The notes: a model not told the origin generated them from the sequence alone. 7,840 bases of DNA from Bacteroidetes bacterium UBA6183 (GCA_002422865.1 DITN01000038.1:4664-12503), one strand, 5' to 3'; shown: positions 1 to 6,048, counted from the stretch's first letter. Translations and numbers: made by a program.

Positions 1-2
1 GG

Positions 3-230
3 GAAGACCGCACCCCTTTTGATGCCATTAAGGTTCAATTTGGGCTTGCAGAAGGAGATGTGATTCGTGTGATGCGCAACCAACTTAAACCAAGCAGTTG
101 GCGTTTGTGGCGCAAAAGGGTAAACCAAGGTGTTTCGCAAAAACATGCCAAAAAACGGAATCCAGAAATTGATAGATTTAAATGTAACCTGCAACGACAA
201 ATTACATTAAACAAAATAAGCAAACGATGA
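3..230 (+). CDS. DUF2805 / TIGR03643-type protein, 5'-truncated by the window
   Basis: The frame is open from the window edge and gives 75 residues before TGA. It begins EDRTPFDAIKVQFGL and continues with the characteristic ELKPSS-like segment, here NQLKPSSWRLWRKRV (residues 26-40 of the visible part), then a basic tail. This matches my memory of the DUF2805 (TIGR03643) family: small basic bacterial proteins of unknown function with a helix-turn-helix-like layout. Family members usually have A-W before E-D-R-T-P-F, and bases 1-2 (gg) fit the end of a TGG Trp codon. I infer that about 15-20 N-terminal residues lie outside the window. The stop overlaps the start of the next gene (ATGA), so the two are probably translationally coupled. 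From memory, this pair often lies near photolyase/cryptochrome genes; none is visible here. The visible tail after residue 45 is poorly conserved in character and Lys/Arg/Asn-rich. The biochemical role is unknown. Confidence 0.85.
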   Translation, partial: EDRTPFDAIKVQFGLAEGDVIRVMRNQLKPSSWRLWRKRVNQGVSQKHAKKRNPEIDRFKCNLQRQITLNKISKR

Positions 231-364
231 GAGGGGTGAAAAAACAAAACTTACCCACCAAAATTTGCCTCACCTGTAATCGTCCATTTACCTGGCGCAA
301 AAAATGGGAAAAAGTGTGGGATGAAGTGAAATATTGTAGTGATAAATGTAGGAACAAGAAGTGA
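227..364 (+). CDS. DUF2256 family small zinc-finger-like protein
   Basis: This 45-codon gene starts at the ATG inside the ATGA overlap with the upstream DUF2805 stop and ends at TGA. The protein is basic: an N-terminal KKQNLPTKIC segment, then C14-x2-C17, the block RPFTWRKKWEKVW (residues 19-31), and a second pair C37-x3-C41. The order LPTKIC, RPFTWRKKW and YCSDKCR is the signature I know for DUF2256, a family of about 40-60 residues. The protein is therefore full length. Four cysteines in two pairs suggest one structural zinc site; this is inferred, not shown. There is no signal peptide or membrane segment, so it should be cytoplasmic. Its function is unknown. The overlap with DUF2805 implies a shared transcript and possibly a shared process. 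From memory, the wider family neighbourhood includes photolyase/cryptochrome-like flavoproteins. Confidence 0.9.
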   Translation: MRGVKKQNLPTKICLTCNRPFTWRKKWEKVWDEVKYCSDKCRNKK

Positions 365-401
365 GGTTAGATGCTAGAAACTGGAAGATGGAAAGCTATA
401 A

Positions 402-938
402 CTACTGCACCTCGGCATAAATATCAGGAAGGTTTCGGCCTAAACCATCGTAATCTAAACCGTAACCCAAAACAAACTTAGGTTCAATTTCAAATCCAAC
501 GTAATCCGGGGTTATAGCTACTTTTAACGATTTAGGCTTAAACAATAAAGTCAATACTTTTACAGAAGCCGGGTTTTGATCATCTACCTGTTTTAACACA
601 TGCTGCATACTTAATCCGGTATCAATAATATCTTCAATAATAATGATGTGTCGGCCTGCAATGGCTTCACTAAAACCAATCAATTGCTTAATGTTTTCGG
701 TGGTTGATGTACCCGAGTAACTTGATATTTTAGCAAATGAAATTTCGCTTTGGAAGTTGATTTTGCGAAACAAATCGGCAGCCAAAATAAATGCACCATT
801 AAGTACTGCTAAAAACAAGGGATTCTTTCCGTCATACTCCTGCGTAATTTCCTGCGCAATAGCGCTTATGCGCGCTTCAATTTGTTTAGCGGATATAAAA
901 GGTTCAAAATTTCTGTCGTGAACTTTGATGATTGACAT
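402..938 (-). CDS. hpt: Hypoxanthine phosphoribosyltransferase (purine salvage)
   Basis: This encodes a 178-residue enzyme expected to transfer the phosphoribosyl group of PRPP to hypoxanthine and/or guanine, giving IMP or GMP in the cytoplasm. The type I PRPP-binding motif is plain at residues 98-110 (IIIIEDIIDTGLS), with the acidic pair E102-D103 and the DTG loop at 106-108. The pyrophosphate loop LNG is at 46-48. The flexible-loop segment SSYSGT starts at 72. The purine-binding region follows: FKPK (133-136), DYVGFEI (145-151) and FVLGYGLDY (155-163). Length and motif order match bacterial HPRTs, so it is complete. The start is ATG at 936-938, with a good -7 element 26 bases upstream. It diverges from the methyltransferase gene and converges on the DUF2256 gene, leaving 37 bases with no obvious terminator. 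I cannot tell hypoxanthine from guanine preference by sequence. Confidence 0.95.
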   Translation of the reverse strand: MSIIKVHDRNFEPFISAKQIEARISAIAQEITQEYDGKNPLFLAVLNGAFILAADLFRKINFQSEISFAKISSYSGTSTTENIKQLIGFSEAIAGRHIIIIEDIIDTGLSMQHVLKQVDDQNPASVKVLTLLFKPKSLKVAITPDYVGFEIEPKFVLGYGLDYDGLGRNLPDIYAEVQ

Positions 939-964
939 TATTATTGTTTACTTGTGATGGTTTT

Positions 965-972
965 CAAATATA
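965..972 (-). promoter_or_regulatory. Predicted -7 promoter element for hpt
   Basis: On the minus strand these bases read TATATTTG, an exact match to the Bacteroidota TAnnTTTG element. It lies 26 bases upstream of the hpt ATG, leaving room for a leader of about 20 bases. I see no clear TTG -33 box at the usual 17-23 base spacing. The element occupies the short stretch upstream of the methyltransferase ATG at 978, which argues against reading that stretch as coding. Confidence 0.6.
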
Positions 973-977
973 CGTAC

Positions 978-1877
978 ATGGCTAAAGATTTCGAATGTAA
1001 TTTATGTGGTTCAACAAAAGCAAGTAAAGTTCCCTTTAGGTATTTGTTTAAAGAACGTTACTTGTGGCTTTATGAGTGTGATAACTGCAAGCTACGCTCC
1101 ATTTGGCCCTTACCTTCGGCACAAGAAATTGAAGAAATGTATGCTGCAGACTATTTTACAGAAGCGGATAGTGCCACACACCACATGGATACCGATTATT
1201 TAGCCTTGTTAAATAGTGGCGATTATGCGGATGGTATTGAAAACATGAAAAAGTACTGTAAACAAGGAAGCATTTTAGAGATTGGATGTGCTACAGGTAA
1301 CTTTTTACACGCATTGAACAAAGTAGGTTACACGGTTAAGGGCATTGAACTTTCATCATTTGCGGTTGATTATGCCAAAAAGAATTTTGGGTTAAACTTA
1401 ATCAACAAACCGTTTGATTTCTCCTTATTAGACAAGGATGTGTTTGAAAACGAATTTGATGTGGTAATAATGGGTGATGTGTTGGAACACTTTACCAATC
1501 CAACCGAAGCCATGCAATTGGTTCAAAAAATATTAAAACCGGGCGGAGTAGCGTTTATACATTTACCGGGCTCGCTAAATTTACTATCGAGTAAGTTGGC
1601 CTTTTTTGTTTATAAACTAACCGGCAAACAAAAAACCATGACTATTCCTCCTTACCATTTAACTGAGTTTACCGGCAATAGCATCAAACGCATGTGCAAA
1701 CAAACCGGTTTTAGCAAGGTAATTGTTAAGCACGATATTAAGCATCCATCTACTATACCTTTGCGTGGTACTTTTATCGAAAACTTGGTTAAAAAAGGCA
1801 TGCAATATCCCAACTATTATTTAACCAAATGGTTTGGCGTTGCCGGAGATCGCATAAACGTAGAGGCTTACAAATAA
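978..1877 (+). CDS. Class I SAM-dependent methyltransferase with N-terminal zinc ribbon
   Basis: This is a 299-residue protein with two parts. Residues 1-40 form a likely zinc ribbon, C7-x2-C10 and C34-x2-C37. From about 95 comes a Rossmann-type methyltransferase: motif I EIGCATGNF (101-109), the acidic residue ending strand 2 (E124 in KGIEL), and the post-II block DVLEHF (167-172), then LKPGG (186-190). This resembles the Methyltransf_23 group often found in O-antigen and exopolysaccharide loci. The C-terminal 100 residues have no motif I can name. The next gene, a glycosyltransferase, starts 6 bases downstream, so the two are probably co-transcribed, and methylation of a sugar or polymer end is a reasonable inference. 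I chose ATG 978 over GTG 954 because it puts the start just before the ribbon and leaves the hpt promoter non-coding. The substrate is unknown. Confidence 0.88.
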   Translation: MAKDFECNLCGSTKASKVPFRYLFKERYLWLYECDNCKLRSIWPLPSAQEIEEMYAADYFTEADSATHHMDTDYLALLNSGDYADGIENMKKYCKQGSILEIGCATGNFLHALNKVGYTVKGIELSSFAVDYAKKNFGLNLINKPFDFSLLDKDVFENEFDVVIMGDVLEHFTNPTEAMQLVQKILKPGGVAFIHLPGSLNLLSSKLAFFVYKLTGKQKTMTIPPYHLTEFTGNSIKRMCKQTGFSKVIVKHDIKHPSTIPLRGTFIENLVKKGMQYPNYYLTKWFGVAGDRINVEAYK

Positions 1878-1883
1878 AGAATC

Positions 1884-2999
1884 ATGCGCATTATATCTGT
1901 TATTTCTTATCCGTTTTTACCGGCTACTACCGGAGGTGAAATTTGTACGGCAGGTTTACTGAACGAATTATCGAAAAATAATGATGTAACTGCATTTACT
2001 GTTGAACCCTACAAAAGCGGATATGAGCATCAAACCGGAAACACAGATATGGTATATGCCATGCCATTTAAAGTCAGCAGGTATTATAATTTGGGGTTGA
2101 TTGGTAAACTAAAAAAACTGATTAAACAGAAACAAGCCGACTGGATTCTATTTGAACAACCTTGGTTTGGTTGGTTGATCGTTTGGCTGCGGTTAACTAC
2201 CAAAAATAAAATTGCCATACGCAGTCATAACATAGAGTATTTGCGTTTTAAAAGCATGGGCAAATGGTTTTGGCAAATGCTTTACATGTATGAAAAATTT
2301 GCATACAAAGCAGCACATTTGGTTTTTTTCTTGAGTGAAACAGATAGACAAAAAGCCATTTACGAGTTTGATTTAAACCCAGAAAACACATTGCTTACAC
2401 CTTATGGAGTAAGTTATGATAAACAACCGGAAATAGCCAGTACGCAAGCCATATCAAACCTAAAAAAAGAATTAAATATTGGCACAAACGAAAAGATGAT
2501 TTTATTCTTTTCAACCCTAAGTTACGCGCCAAATTACGATGCAGTAAATTTTATTGTAGATGAAATTTATCCGCGTTTAAAACAACAAAATTTAGCCGTT
2601 AAAATCATTGTTTGTGGTAAAGGTTTACCGGATCATATTGCACAAAAAATCGCAAACACTGAACATATCAAGTACATGGGTTTTGTTGATGATATCAACT
2701 TGTACATTGATGCAGCCGACATCATGTTAAATCCAATTTTAAGTGGTGGTGGCGTTAAAACAAAAGCCATTGATACCTTGGCCAGAAATCAAAGGGTTGT
2801 ATCAACCCAAAATGGTGCATTGGGTATTGATGAAAAGGTGTGTGGCCAAAATTTAATTGTTGTTGATGATAACAATTGGGATGCTTTTGCAAATGCTGTG
2901 GTACAATACATCCATCAACCCAAACAATTGCCTGCTGCGTTTTACAAAACGTATAGTTGGAGTAATATCGTAAGTAATCTAGTTAAGAAATTTCAGTGA
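1884..2999 (+). CDS. GT4-like (GT-B fold) glycosyltransferase
   Basis: This is a 371-residue, probably cytoplasmic enzyme expected to transfer a sugar from a nucleotide donor to a surface-glycan precursor. The N-terminal half begins with a beta strand and a Gly-rich acceptor loop (MRIISVISYPFLP, then TTGGE at 15-19) and holds RSHNIEY (113-119). The C-terminal half shows the donor-domain pattern: ILFFSTLSYAPNYDAV (206-221), VCGKGLPD (243-250), YMGFVDDINLYI (264-275) and the loop LSGGGVKTKAIDTLA (286-300), which stands where GT4 enzymes bind the nucleotide sugar. The usual acidic E-x7-E is not obvious there, and D297 may take part of that place. No signal peptide or clear membrane helix is seen, though the Trp-rich patch at 93-102 could touch the membrane. 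It follows the methyltransferase by 6 bases and forms an operon with it. Donor and acceptor cannot be read. Confidence 0.87.
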   Translation: MRIISVISYPFLPATTGGEICTAGLLNELSKNNDVTAFTVEPYKSGYEHQTGNTDMVYAMPFKVSRYYNLGLIGKLKKLIKQKQADWILFEQPWFGWLIVWLRLTTKNKIAIRSHNIEYLRFKSMGKWFWQMLYMYEKFAYKAAHLVFFLSETDRQKAIYEFDLNPENTLLTPYGVSYDKQPEIASTQAISNLKKELNIGTNEKMILFFSTLSYAPNYDAVNFIVDEIYPRLKQQNLAVKIIVCGKGLPDHIAQKIANTEHIKYMGFVDDINLYIDAADIMLNPILSGGGVKTKAIDTLARNQRVVSTQNGALGIDEKVCGQNLIVVDDNNWDAFANAVVQYIHQPKQLPAAFYKTYSWSNIVSNLVKKFQ

Positions 3000-3009
3000 G
3001 GTAAAAGAA

Positions 3010-3098
3010 TTAACCACAATGAACACCAAGTAAGCACAAGGTTCACTAGGCATTTTTATCAATAATATTCATCCAACCTTTGTGGCCTTTGTGGTTAA
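3010..3098. repeat. Long imperfect inverted repeat between convergent genes
   Basis: The outer arms TTAACCACAA (3010-3019) and TTGTGGTTAA (3089-3098) are perfect reverse complements. Pairing continues inward with mismatches, so about 17 of 21 positions match in each arm. The right arm also contains two exact tandem copies of CCTTTGTGG (3077-3085 and 3086-3094). The 3' arm is followed by A residues on the + strand, and a T run therefore precedes the - strand copy of the stem. The element fills most of the gap between the converging glycosyltransferase and lipoprotein genes. It could act as a weak bidirectional terminator or be one copy of a dispersed intergenic repeat. The loop of roughly 50 bases is long for an intrinsic terminator, so I call it only a repeat. 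Confidence 0.6.
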
Positions 3099-3107
3099 AA
3101 AACGAAA

Positions 3108-3665
3108 TCACCTCCTATTATAATGCTCTTGTGCCATTTGTGCGATGCTGCGTTTTACGGCTTCTTTAAATATAATCTCGGGTTTGTAAGTATCCAATTC
3201 GTCTTGCTTAACAGTAACACTTCCGGTTGATTGACTCACCAATAAATCATTTCTGTAAATGGTACTTGCATAATACATGGTACACCAAGCTTCGGTAAAA
3301 TTAAACGTATCTTTAAATTGGTTTACACTTTGTTTATCATGAAAAGTCCATTTAGGTTCCATTTGTTGTATCTCCAAAATAAATCCCACATCACTTGGCA
3401 TGTACATTTTCACCTCACTAAATAAATCACCAAAAGCACGTTGGGTTGCAAACAAATAGCTCTTATGCAAATCGGTGGCTTGTATGGTAAAACCGGGCTC
3501 TTTAACCAAATGTTTATCGTTTACTCTGCTGCTGTATTTCACATAAAGTGGTTGGTCTATTTTGTTTGAGGTAACCCGCGCATATGGACTTACCTCAAAA
3601 TAGCCAATTTGTGTATTTACGCAACCCGCAAAAAGTAATACCAACAGAAATGTATATTTGAACAT
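3108..3665 (-). CDS. Small lipoprotein of unknown function
   Basis: I do not recognise this 185-residue protein. From ATG 3665 it begins MFKYTFLLVLLFAGC, a short lysine-containing start, a hydrophobic run and a lipobox-like LFAGC with the acylated cysteine at position 15. It should therefore be lipid-anchored in the cell envelope by signal peptidase II processing. The mature part is mixed and shows no repeat or known catalytic motif. It includes an aromatic-rich centre (EPKWTFHD, then FNFTEAWCTMYYAS) and a C-terminal helix-like stretch with basic ends. A longer frame starts at TTG 3692 but would put nine extra residues before the signal peptide, so ATG 3665 is better. It diverges from the secreted YCF48-like gene with the two starts 21 bases apart, which suggests joint control or related envelope roles. 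Overall shape is reminiscent of small Bacteroidota envelope lipoproteins, without closer assignment. Confidence 0.8.
   Translation of the reverse strand: MFKYTFLLVLLFAGCVNTQIGYFEVSPYARVTSNKIDQPLYVKYSSRVNDKHLVKEPGFTIQATDLHKSYLFATQRAFGDLFSEVKMYMPSDVGFILEIQQMEPKWTFHDKQSVNQFKDTFNFTEAWCTMYYASTIYRNDLLVSQSTGSVTVKQDELDTYKPEIIFKEAVKRSIAQMAQEHYNRR
3653..3660 (+). promoter_or_regulatory. Predicted -7 promoter element for the YCF48-like gene
   Basis: TATATTTG matches TAnnTTTG exactly and ends 26 bases before the GTG at 3687, the same octamer and spacing as seen for hpt. It lies inside the first codons (MFKYT) of the divergent lipoprotein gene, whose start codon is at 3663-3665. No convincing TTG -33 box is present at the normal spacing. 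Confidence 0.55.
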
Positions 3666-3686
3666 AACAACAAATTTAAAAGTACC

Positions 3687-4787
3687 GTGCAAATACCAAA
3701 CCTAAAATTAGTTTTTGTTTTATTGGGGTTGATGATAACCCAGCTGTGTTTTGCGCAATACCAAATACAAGTATTAGATAGCAACACGTTTAACTTGGGC
3801 GAAGGTGTTGTTTTAAGCAAAACCAGTTTCAGGGGATTAAGTGTGGTGGATGATAACACCATTTGGGTAAGTGGCAGCAGAGGCACGTTTGCACGAAGTG
3901 TTGATGGAGGAAAAACATTTACTTACACCCAACTTAAAGGTTACGAAAAAAGCGATTTTAGAGACATTGAAGCCTTTGATGATAAACGTGCCGTGATGAT
4001 GAGCAGTGGCACTCCGGCTTATATTTTAAAAACGATTGACGGAGGTTTAACCTGGAAAGAAGTTTATAAAAATACCGACAGTGCTTACTTTTTAGATGCC
4101 ATGGATTTTTGGGATGAACAACGCGGCATTCTGGTTGGCGACCCTATTAACGGACATTTTGTATTGCTTGAAACCAACAACGGTGGCGAAACCTGGCAAG
4201 AATTAGACACCACCAAAACACCACACGCTATGGAAGGCGAAGCCGTATTTGCAGCCAGCGGTACAAGTTTAAGGTGCTGGGGCAAAAATGAATTTGGGTT
4301 TGTAACGGGAGGAAGTAAAAGCAGACTATTCCTGATGAAAAGAGGCTCGAAAGCTAAAGAAGAGTATCATATAAAAATTAGTCAAGGCAATAGTAGTTCG
4401 GGAACATTTTCATTCGCTAGATCAAGATTCTTGTGGCTTTTTGCAGGTGGAGATTACTTGCGTGATACTTCAATCAATGATGCGAATTTTTATTACTGCA
4501 ACACGTTGGCTAATAAAGATTGCTCTATTTCAACTTTAGAGAATTTAAACGGCTATAAATCTTGCATCGAAGTTATATCAGATTCAAAGTCTAAATACGG
4601 GGACCCAATTATTATCGCGACAGGTACATCAGGTACTCAAATTGGCAAAAGAGTTTGTTCATATATCGATACATTTTTCTCTTACTCAAATTTTAGAGAA
4701 CCCTTCCACGTGGTGCGTAAAGCCAAAAAAGGCAATGCAGTTTTCTTGGCAGGACCAAAAGGGAAAATCGGAAAGTTGGTTAATTAG
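3687..4787 (+). CDS. Secreted YCF48-like / Asp-box (BNR) beta-propeller protein
   Basis: The 366-residue protein starts with a signal peptide: MQIPNLK, a hydrophobic core LVFVLLGLMITQL, and a probable signal peptidase I cut after CFA-Q near residue 23. Three Asp-box motifs follow at regular spacing: SVDGGKTF (71-78), TIDGGLTW (116-123) and TNNGGETW (163-170). This marks a beta-propeller of the YCF48/BNR type; such proteins in Bacteroidota are often labelled oxidoreductase without evidence. The C-terminal half keeps propeller-like strands (LFAGGDY 251-257, IIIATGTSG 308-316, FHVVRKAKKGNAVFLAG 340-356) but has no further Asp boxes and carries Cys at 271, 279, 293 and 324. GTG 3687 is the only start that gives the complete signal peptide. 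The role is unknown; binding or scaffolding in the periplasm or outside is more likely than catalysis. It converges on the GT9 gene. Confidence 0.82.
   Translation: MQIPNLKLVFVLLGLMITQLCFAQYQIQVLDSNTFNLGEGVVLSKTSFRGLSVVDDNTIWVSGSRGTFARSVDGGKTFTYTQLKGYEKSDFRDIEAFDDKRAVMMSSGTPAYILKTIDGGLTWKEVYKNTDSAYFLDAMDFWDEQRGILVGDPINGHFVLLETNNGGETWQELDTTKTPHAMEGEAVFAASGTSLRCWGKNEFGFVTGGSKSRLFLMKRGSKAKEEYHIKISQGNSSSGTFSFARSRFLWLFAGGDYLRDTSINDANFYYCNTLANKDCSISTLENLNGYKSCIEVISDSKSKYGDPIIIATGTSGTQIGKRVCSYIDTFFSYSNFREPFHVVRKAKKGNAVFLAGPKGKIGKLVN
3697..3704 (-). promoter_or_regulatory. Possible -7 promoter element for the lipoprotein gene
   Basis: The minus strand reads TAGGTTTG, a full TAnnTTTG match 31 bases upstream of ATG 3665. 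It sits within the first codons of the divergent YCF48-like gene. A second match, TAAATTTG on the minus strand at 3671-3678, is only 5 bases from the ATG and would require an almost leaderless transcript, so I prefer the first. Neither has a clear -33 box. Confidence 0.4.
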
Positions 4788-4822
4788 TTGATTTGTTATT
4801 GGTTGATTGGTTTGTGGCCTTG

Positions 4823-4837
4823 CGTTAAAAGTTAACG
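4823..4837. terminator. Small hairpin between convergent genes, weak terminator candidate
   Basis: CGTTAA (4823-4828) and TTAACG (4832-4837) are perfect reverse complements around a 3-base loop. The stem is short and AT-rich, and no strong T tract follows on either strand, so termination is only a possibility. It lies in the 61-base gap between the stops of the YCF48-like and GT9 genes. The rest of that gap is T/G-rich and holds TTTGTGGCCTT (4811-4821), a word also present in the inverted repeat at 3079-3089. Confidence 0.3.
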
Positions 4838-4848
4838 GTTAAAGGTTG

Positions 4849-5922
4849 TTATTTAAAATGACTCTGCACCGCTTCTGCAATTTTGCTTGCCGGTAATTCT
4901 TCCATGCAGCTTGTGCCATCTATACAACTGCCACGGTAAAAACATTTACACGCTTTATCAGGACCAACAATTTCGCCTTTGCCAAACAAATCAAACTCAT
5001 ATGGATTAAAGATGTTGTTCATCAACACAATTTTTTTGCCCAGCGCTAAAGTGATGTGCATACCCATGGTAACTTGTGTAATTACCATTTCGCAGTGGTT
5101 TACTAAATTGATAAACTCAAACAGACTAAAATAACCCAAATACAAGGCACCACTGCGCTGTTGAATTTCTTTGTTACGCGCATCTTCAGCCTCACCACCT
5201 AACAATAAAATTTCGGCATCCGGATGTTGTTGTTTTAATAAAGCAACCAATTCCACCCACTTATCAATACTCCACAAACGGGTTGTCCATCGCCCACCGC
5301 AGCCGGTGTTCATTCCAATTATTTTTTTGCCTTTAGGTAAATTCCAAGTGTAACCTTTGTCATCATGGGTATCCATTAAATAAGGTTCACCTTGATGCGT
5401 ATAACCGCATATTTCAAAAATTTCCTGTAAATAACTTTTGGTATTGGCTTTGCTCACATCATCAAACATCCCTGTCGAAAATTTATGAACCGCCAAATCA
5501 TTCATGGGTTGAATTTCATTGTCCTTTAACACATACCCGTACTTTTCTTTGGCATCAACAATTTTTAACAATGCACCCGCCTCTTTTTCTTTATCCAAGT
5601 TAATGGCAATATCCCAAGTGCTATGTTGTACATACAACAAGCTGTTGTGATCCCATTTTAAAATCTCATCAATTTGTGATGAAGGCAAAATATCGGGCGT
5701 CCAAGTAAGCCAAGTAATTTTACAATCAGGAAATTCCTTTTTAAACTTAACCACTAATGGTGTTGTTCTGATTACATCACCAATAGCACCCAGTTTAATT
5801 ATCAAAATACGTTTCGACACTTTGGTGTATGCCAAACAATCTGCACAATGATAACCATGTTGTTTATGCGGTTTACATGGAATATGACCTTTATAGTGAA
5901 TGCAATCTGCGTTAAATTTCAT
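4849..5922 (-). CDS. GT9 family (heptosyltransferase-like) glycosyltransferase with Cys-rich ends
   Basis: From ATG 5922 this is a 357-residue enzyme of the GT-B fold, expected to add a heptose-like or other sugar to LPS core or another envelope glycan on the cytoplasmic side. The GT9 N-terminal motif is clear: RILIIKLGAIGDVIRTTPL (38-56), whose GDV/RTTP loop is the acceptor site. The donor domain has NTGCGGRWTTRLWS (205-218), LLLGGEAED (239-247) and ITQVTMGMHITLALG (281-295) with H289 at the usual place. Before the fold lies a Cys/His-rich segment, C7, C16, C26 and C29, and near the end another, C325, C327, C333 and C339, in the style of a Cys-rich subgroup of GT9 found in Bacteroidota. These may bind metal (inference). 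A longer frame from 5964 is rejected because it crosses the promoter. It stands alone, divergent from lemA. Confidence 0.88.
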   Translation of the reverse strand: MKFNADCIHYKGHIPCKPHKQHGYHCADCLAYTKVSKRILIIKLGAIGDVIRTTPLVVKFKKEFPDCKITWLTWTPDILPSSQIDEILKWDHNSLLYVQHSTWDIAINLDKEKEAGALLKIVDAKEKYGYVLKDNEIQPMNDLAVHKFSTGMFDDVSKANTKSYLQEIFEICGYTHQGEPYLMDTHDDKGYTWNLPKGKKIIGMNTGCGGRWTTRLWSIDKWVELVALLKQQHPDAEILLLGGEAEDARNKEIQQRSGALYLGYFSLFEFINLVNHCEMVITQVTMGMHITLALGKKIVLMNNIFNPYEFDLFGKGEIVGPDKACKCFYRGSCIDGTSCMEELPASKIAEAVQSHFK

Positions 5923-5949
5923 AATGTAAGTTTGGCTTTGCCCTATTGG

Positions 5950-5981
5950 CAAGTATAACCACAAGCGGTAAAATCACCAAA
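5950..5981 (-). promoter_or_regulatory. Predicted promoter of the GT9 gene
   Basis: On the minus strand TTTG (5978-5981) is followed after 20 bases by TATACTTG (5950-5957), which differs from TAnnTTTG at one position. The spacing fits the 17-23 bases reported for Bacteroidota promoters. The -7 element ends 27 bases before ATG 5922, much like the other predicted promoters here. A short TCACC/GGTGA inverted repeat (5974-5978, 5988-5992) overlaps the -33 region and could be an operator, but it is too short to claim. Confidence 0.5.
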
Positions 5982-6040
5982 TTAATAGGTGAACAATTAA
6001 CGGCAATTTGTCAGTTAACCAAAGTTTGGAAAGCAATTTG

Positions 6041-6048
6041 TATCTTGC
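6041..6048 (+). promoter_or_regulatory. Weak -7 candidate for lemA
   Basis: TATCTTGC resembles TAnnTTTG with mismatches in the last two positions and ends 22 bases before the lemA ATG. TTTG words occur upstream at 6007 and 6025, but neither is at the proper spacing. I report it because lemA must have a promoter in this 148-base divergent gap and nothing better is visible. Confidence 0.25.

Noticed and set aside
35..247. Open frame of 70 codons on the minus strand
   Set aside because: It lies antisense to the clearly recognisable DUF2805 and DUF2256 genes and has no family features.
954..977. GTG 954 or ATG 957 as start of the methyltransferase
   Set aside because: The extra residues come from the hpt promoter octamer; ATG 978 begins directly before the zinc ribbon.
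1006..1203. Open frame of 65 codons on the plus strand
   Set aside because: It is an out-of-frame shadow within the methyltransferase gene.
3666..3692. TTG 3692 as start of the lipoprotein
   Set aside because: It would add nine residues before a signal peptide that is already complete from ATG 3665.
3617..3886. Open frame of 89 codons on the minus strand covering the divergent gap
   Set aside because: It overlaps both signal-peptide regions in another frame and shows low-complexity composition with no start signal.
4085..4285. Open frame of 66 codons on the minus strand
   Set aside because: Antisense to the Asp-box region of the YCF48-like gene; no supporting features.
5171..5353. Open frame of 60 codons on the plus strand
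   Set aside because: Antisense to the conserved donor domain of the GT9 gene.
5938..5952. TTGCC/GGCAA 5-base hairpin in the GT9 leader
   Set aside because: Too short to separate from chance and partly inside the predicted -7 element.
5923..5964. Upstream start at 5964 for the GT9 gene
   Set aside because: The added 14 residues overlap the predicted -7 element and the Cys-rich start at 5922 is where the conserved part begins.
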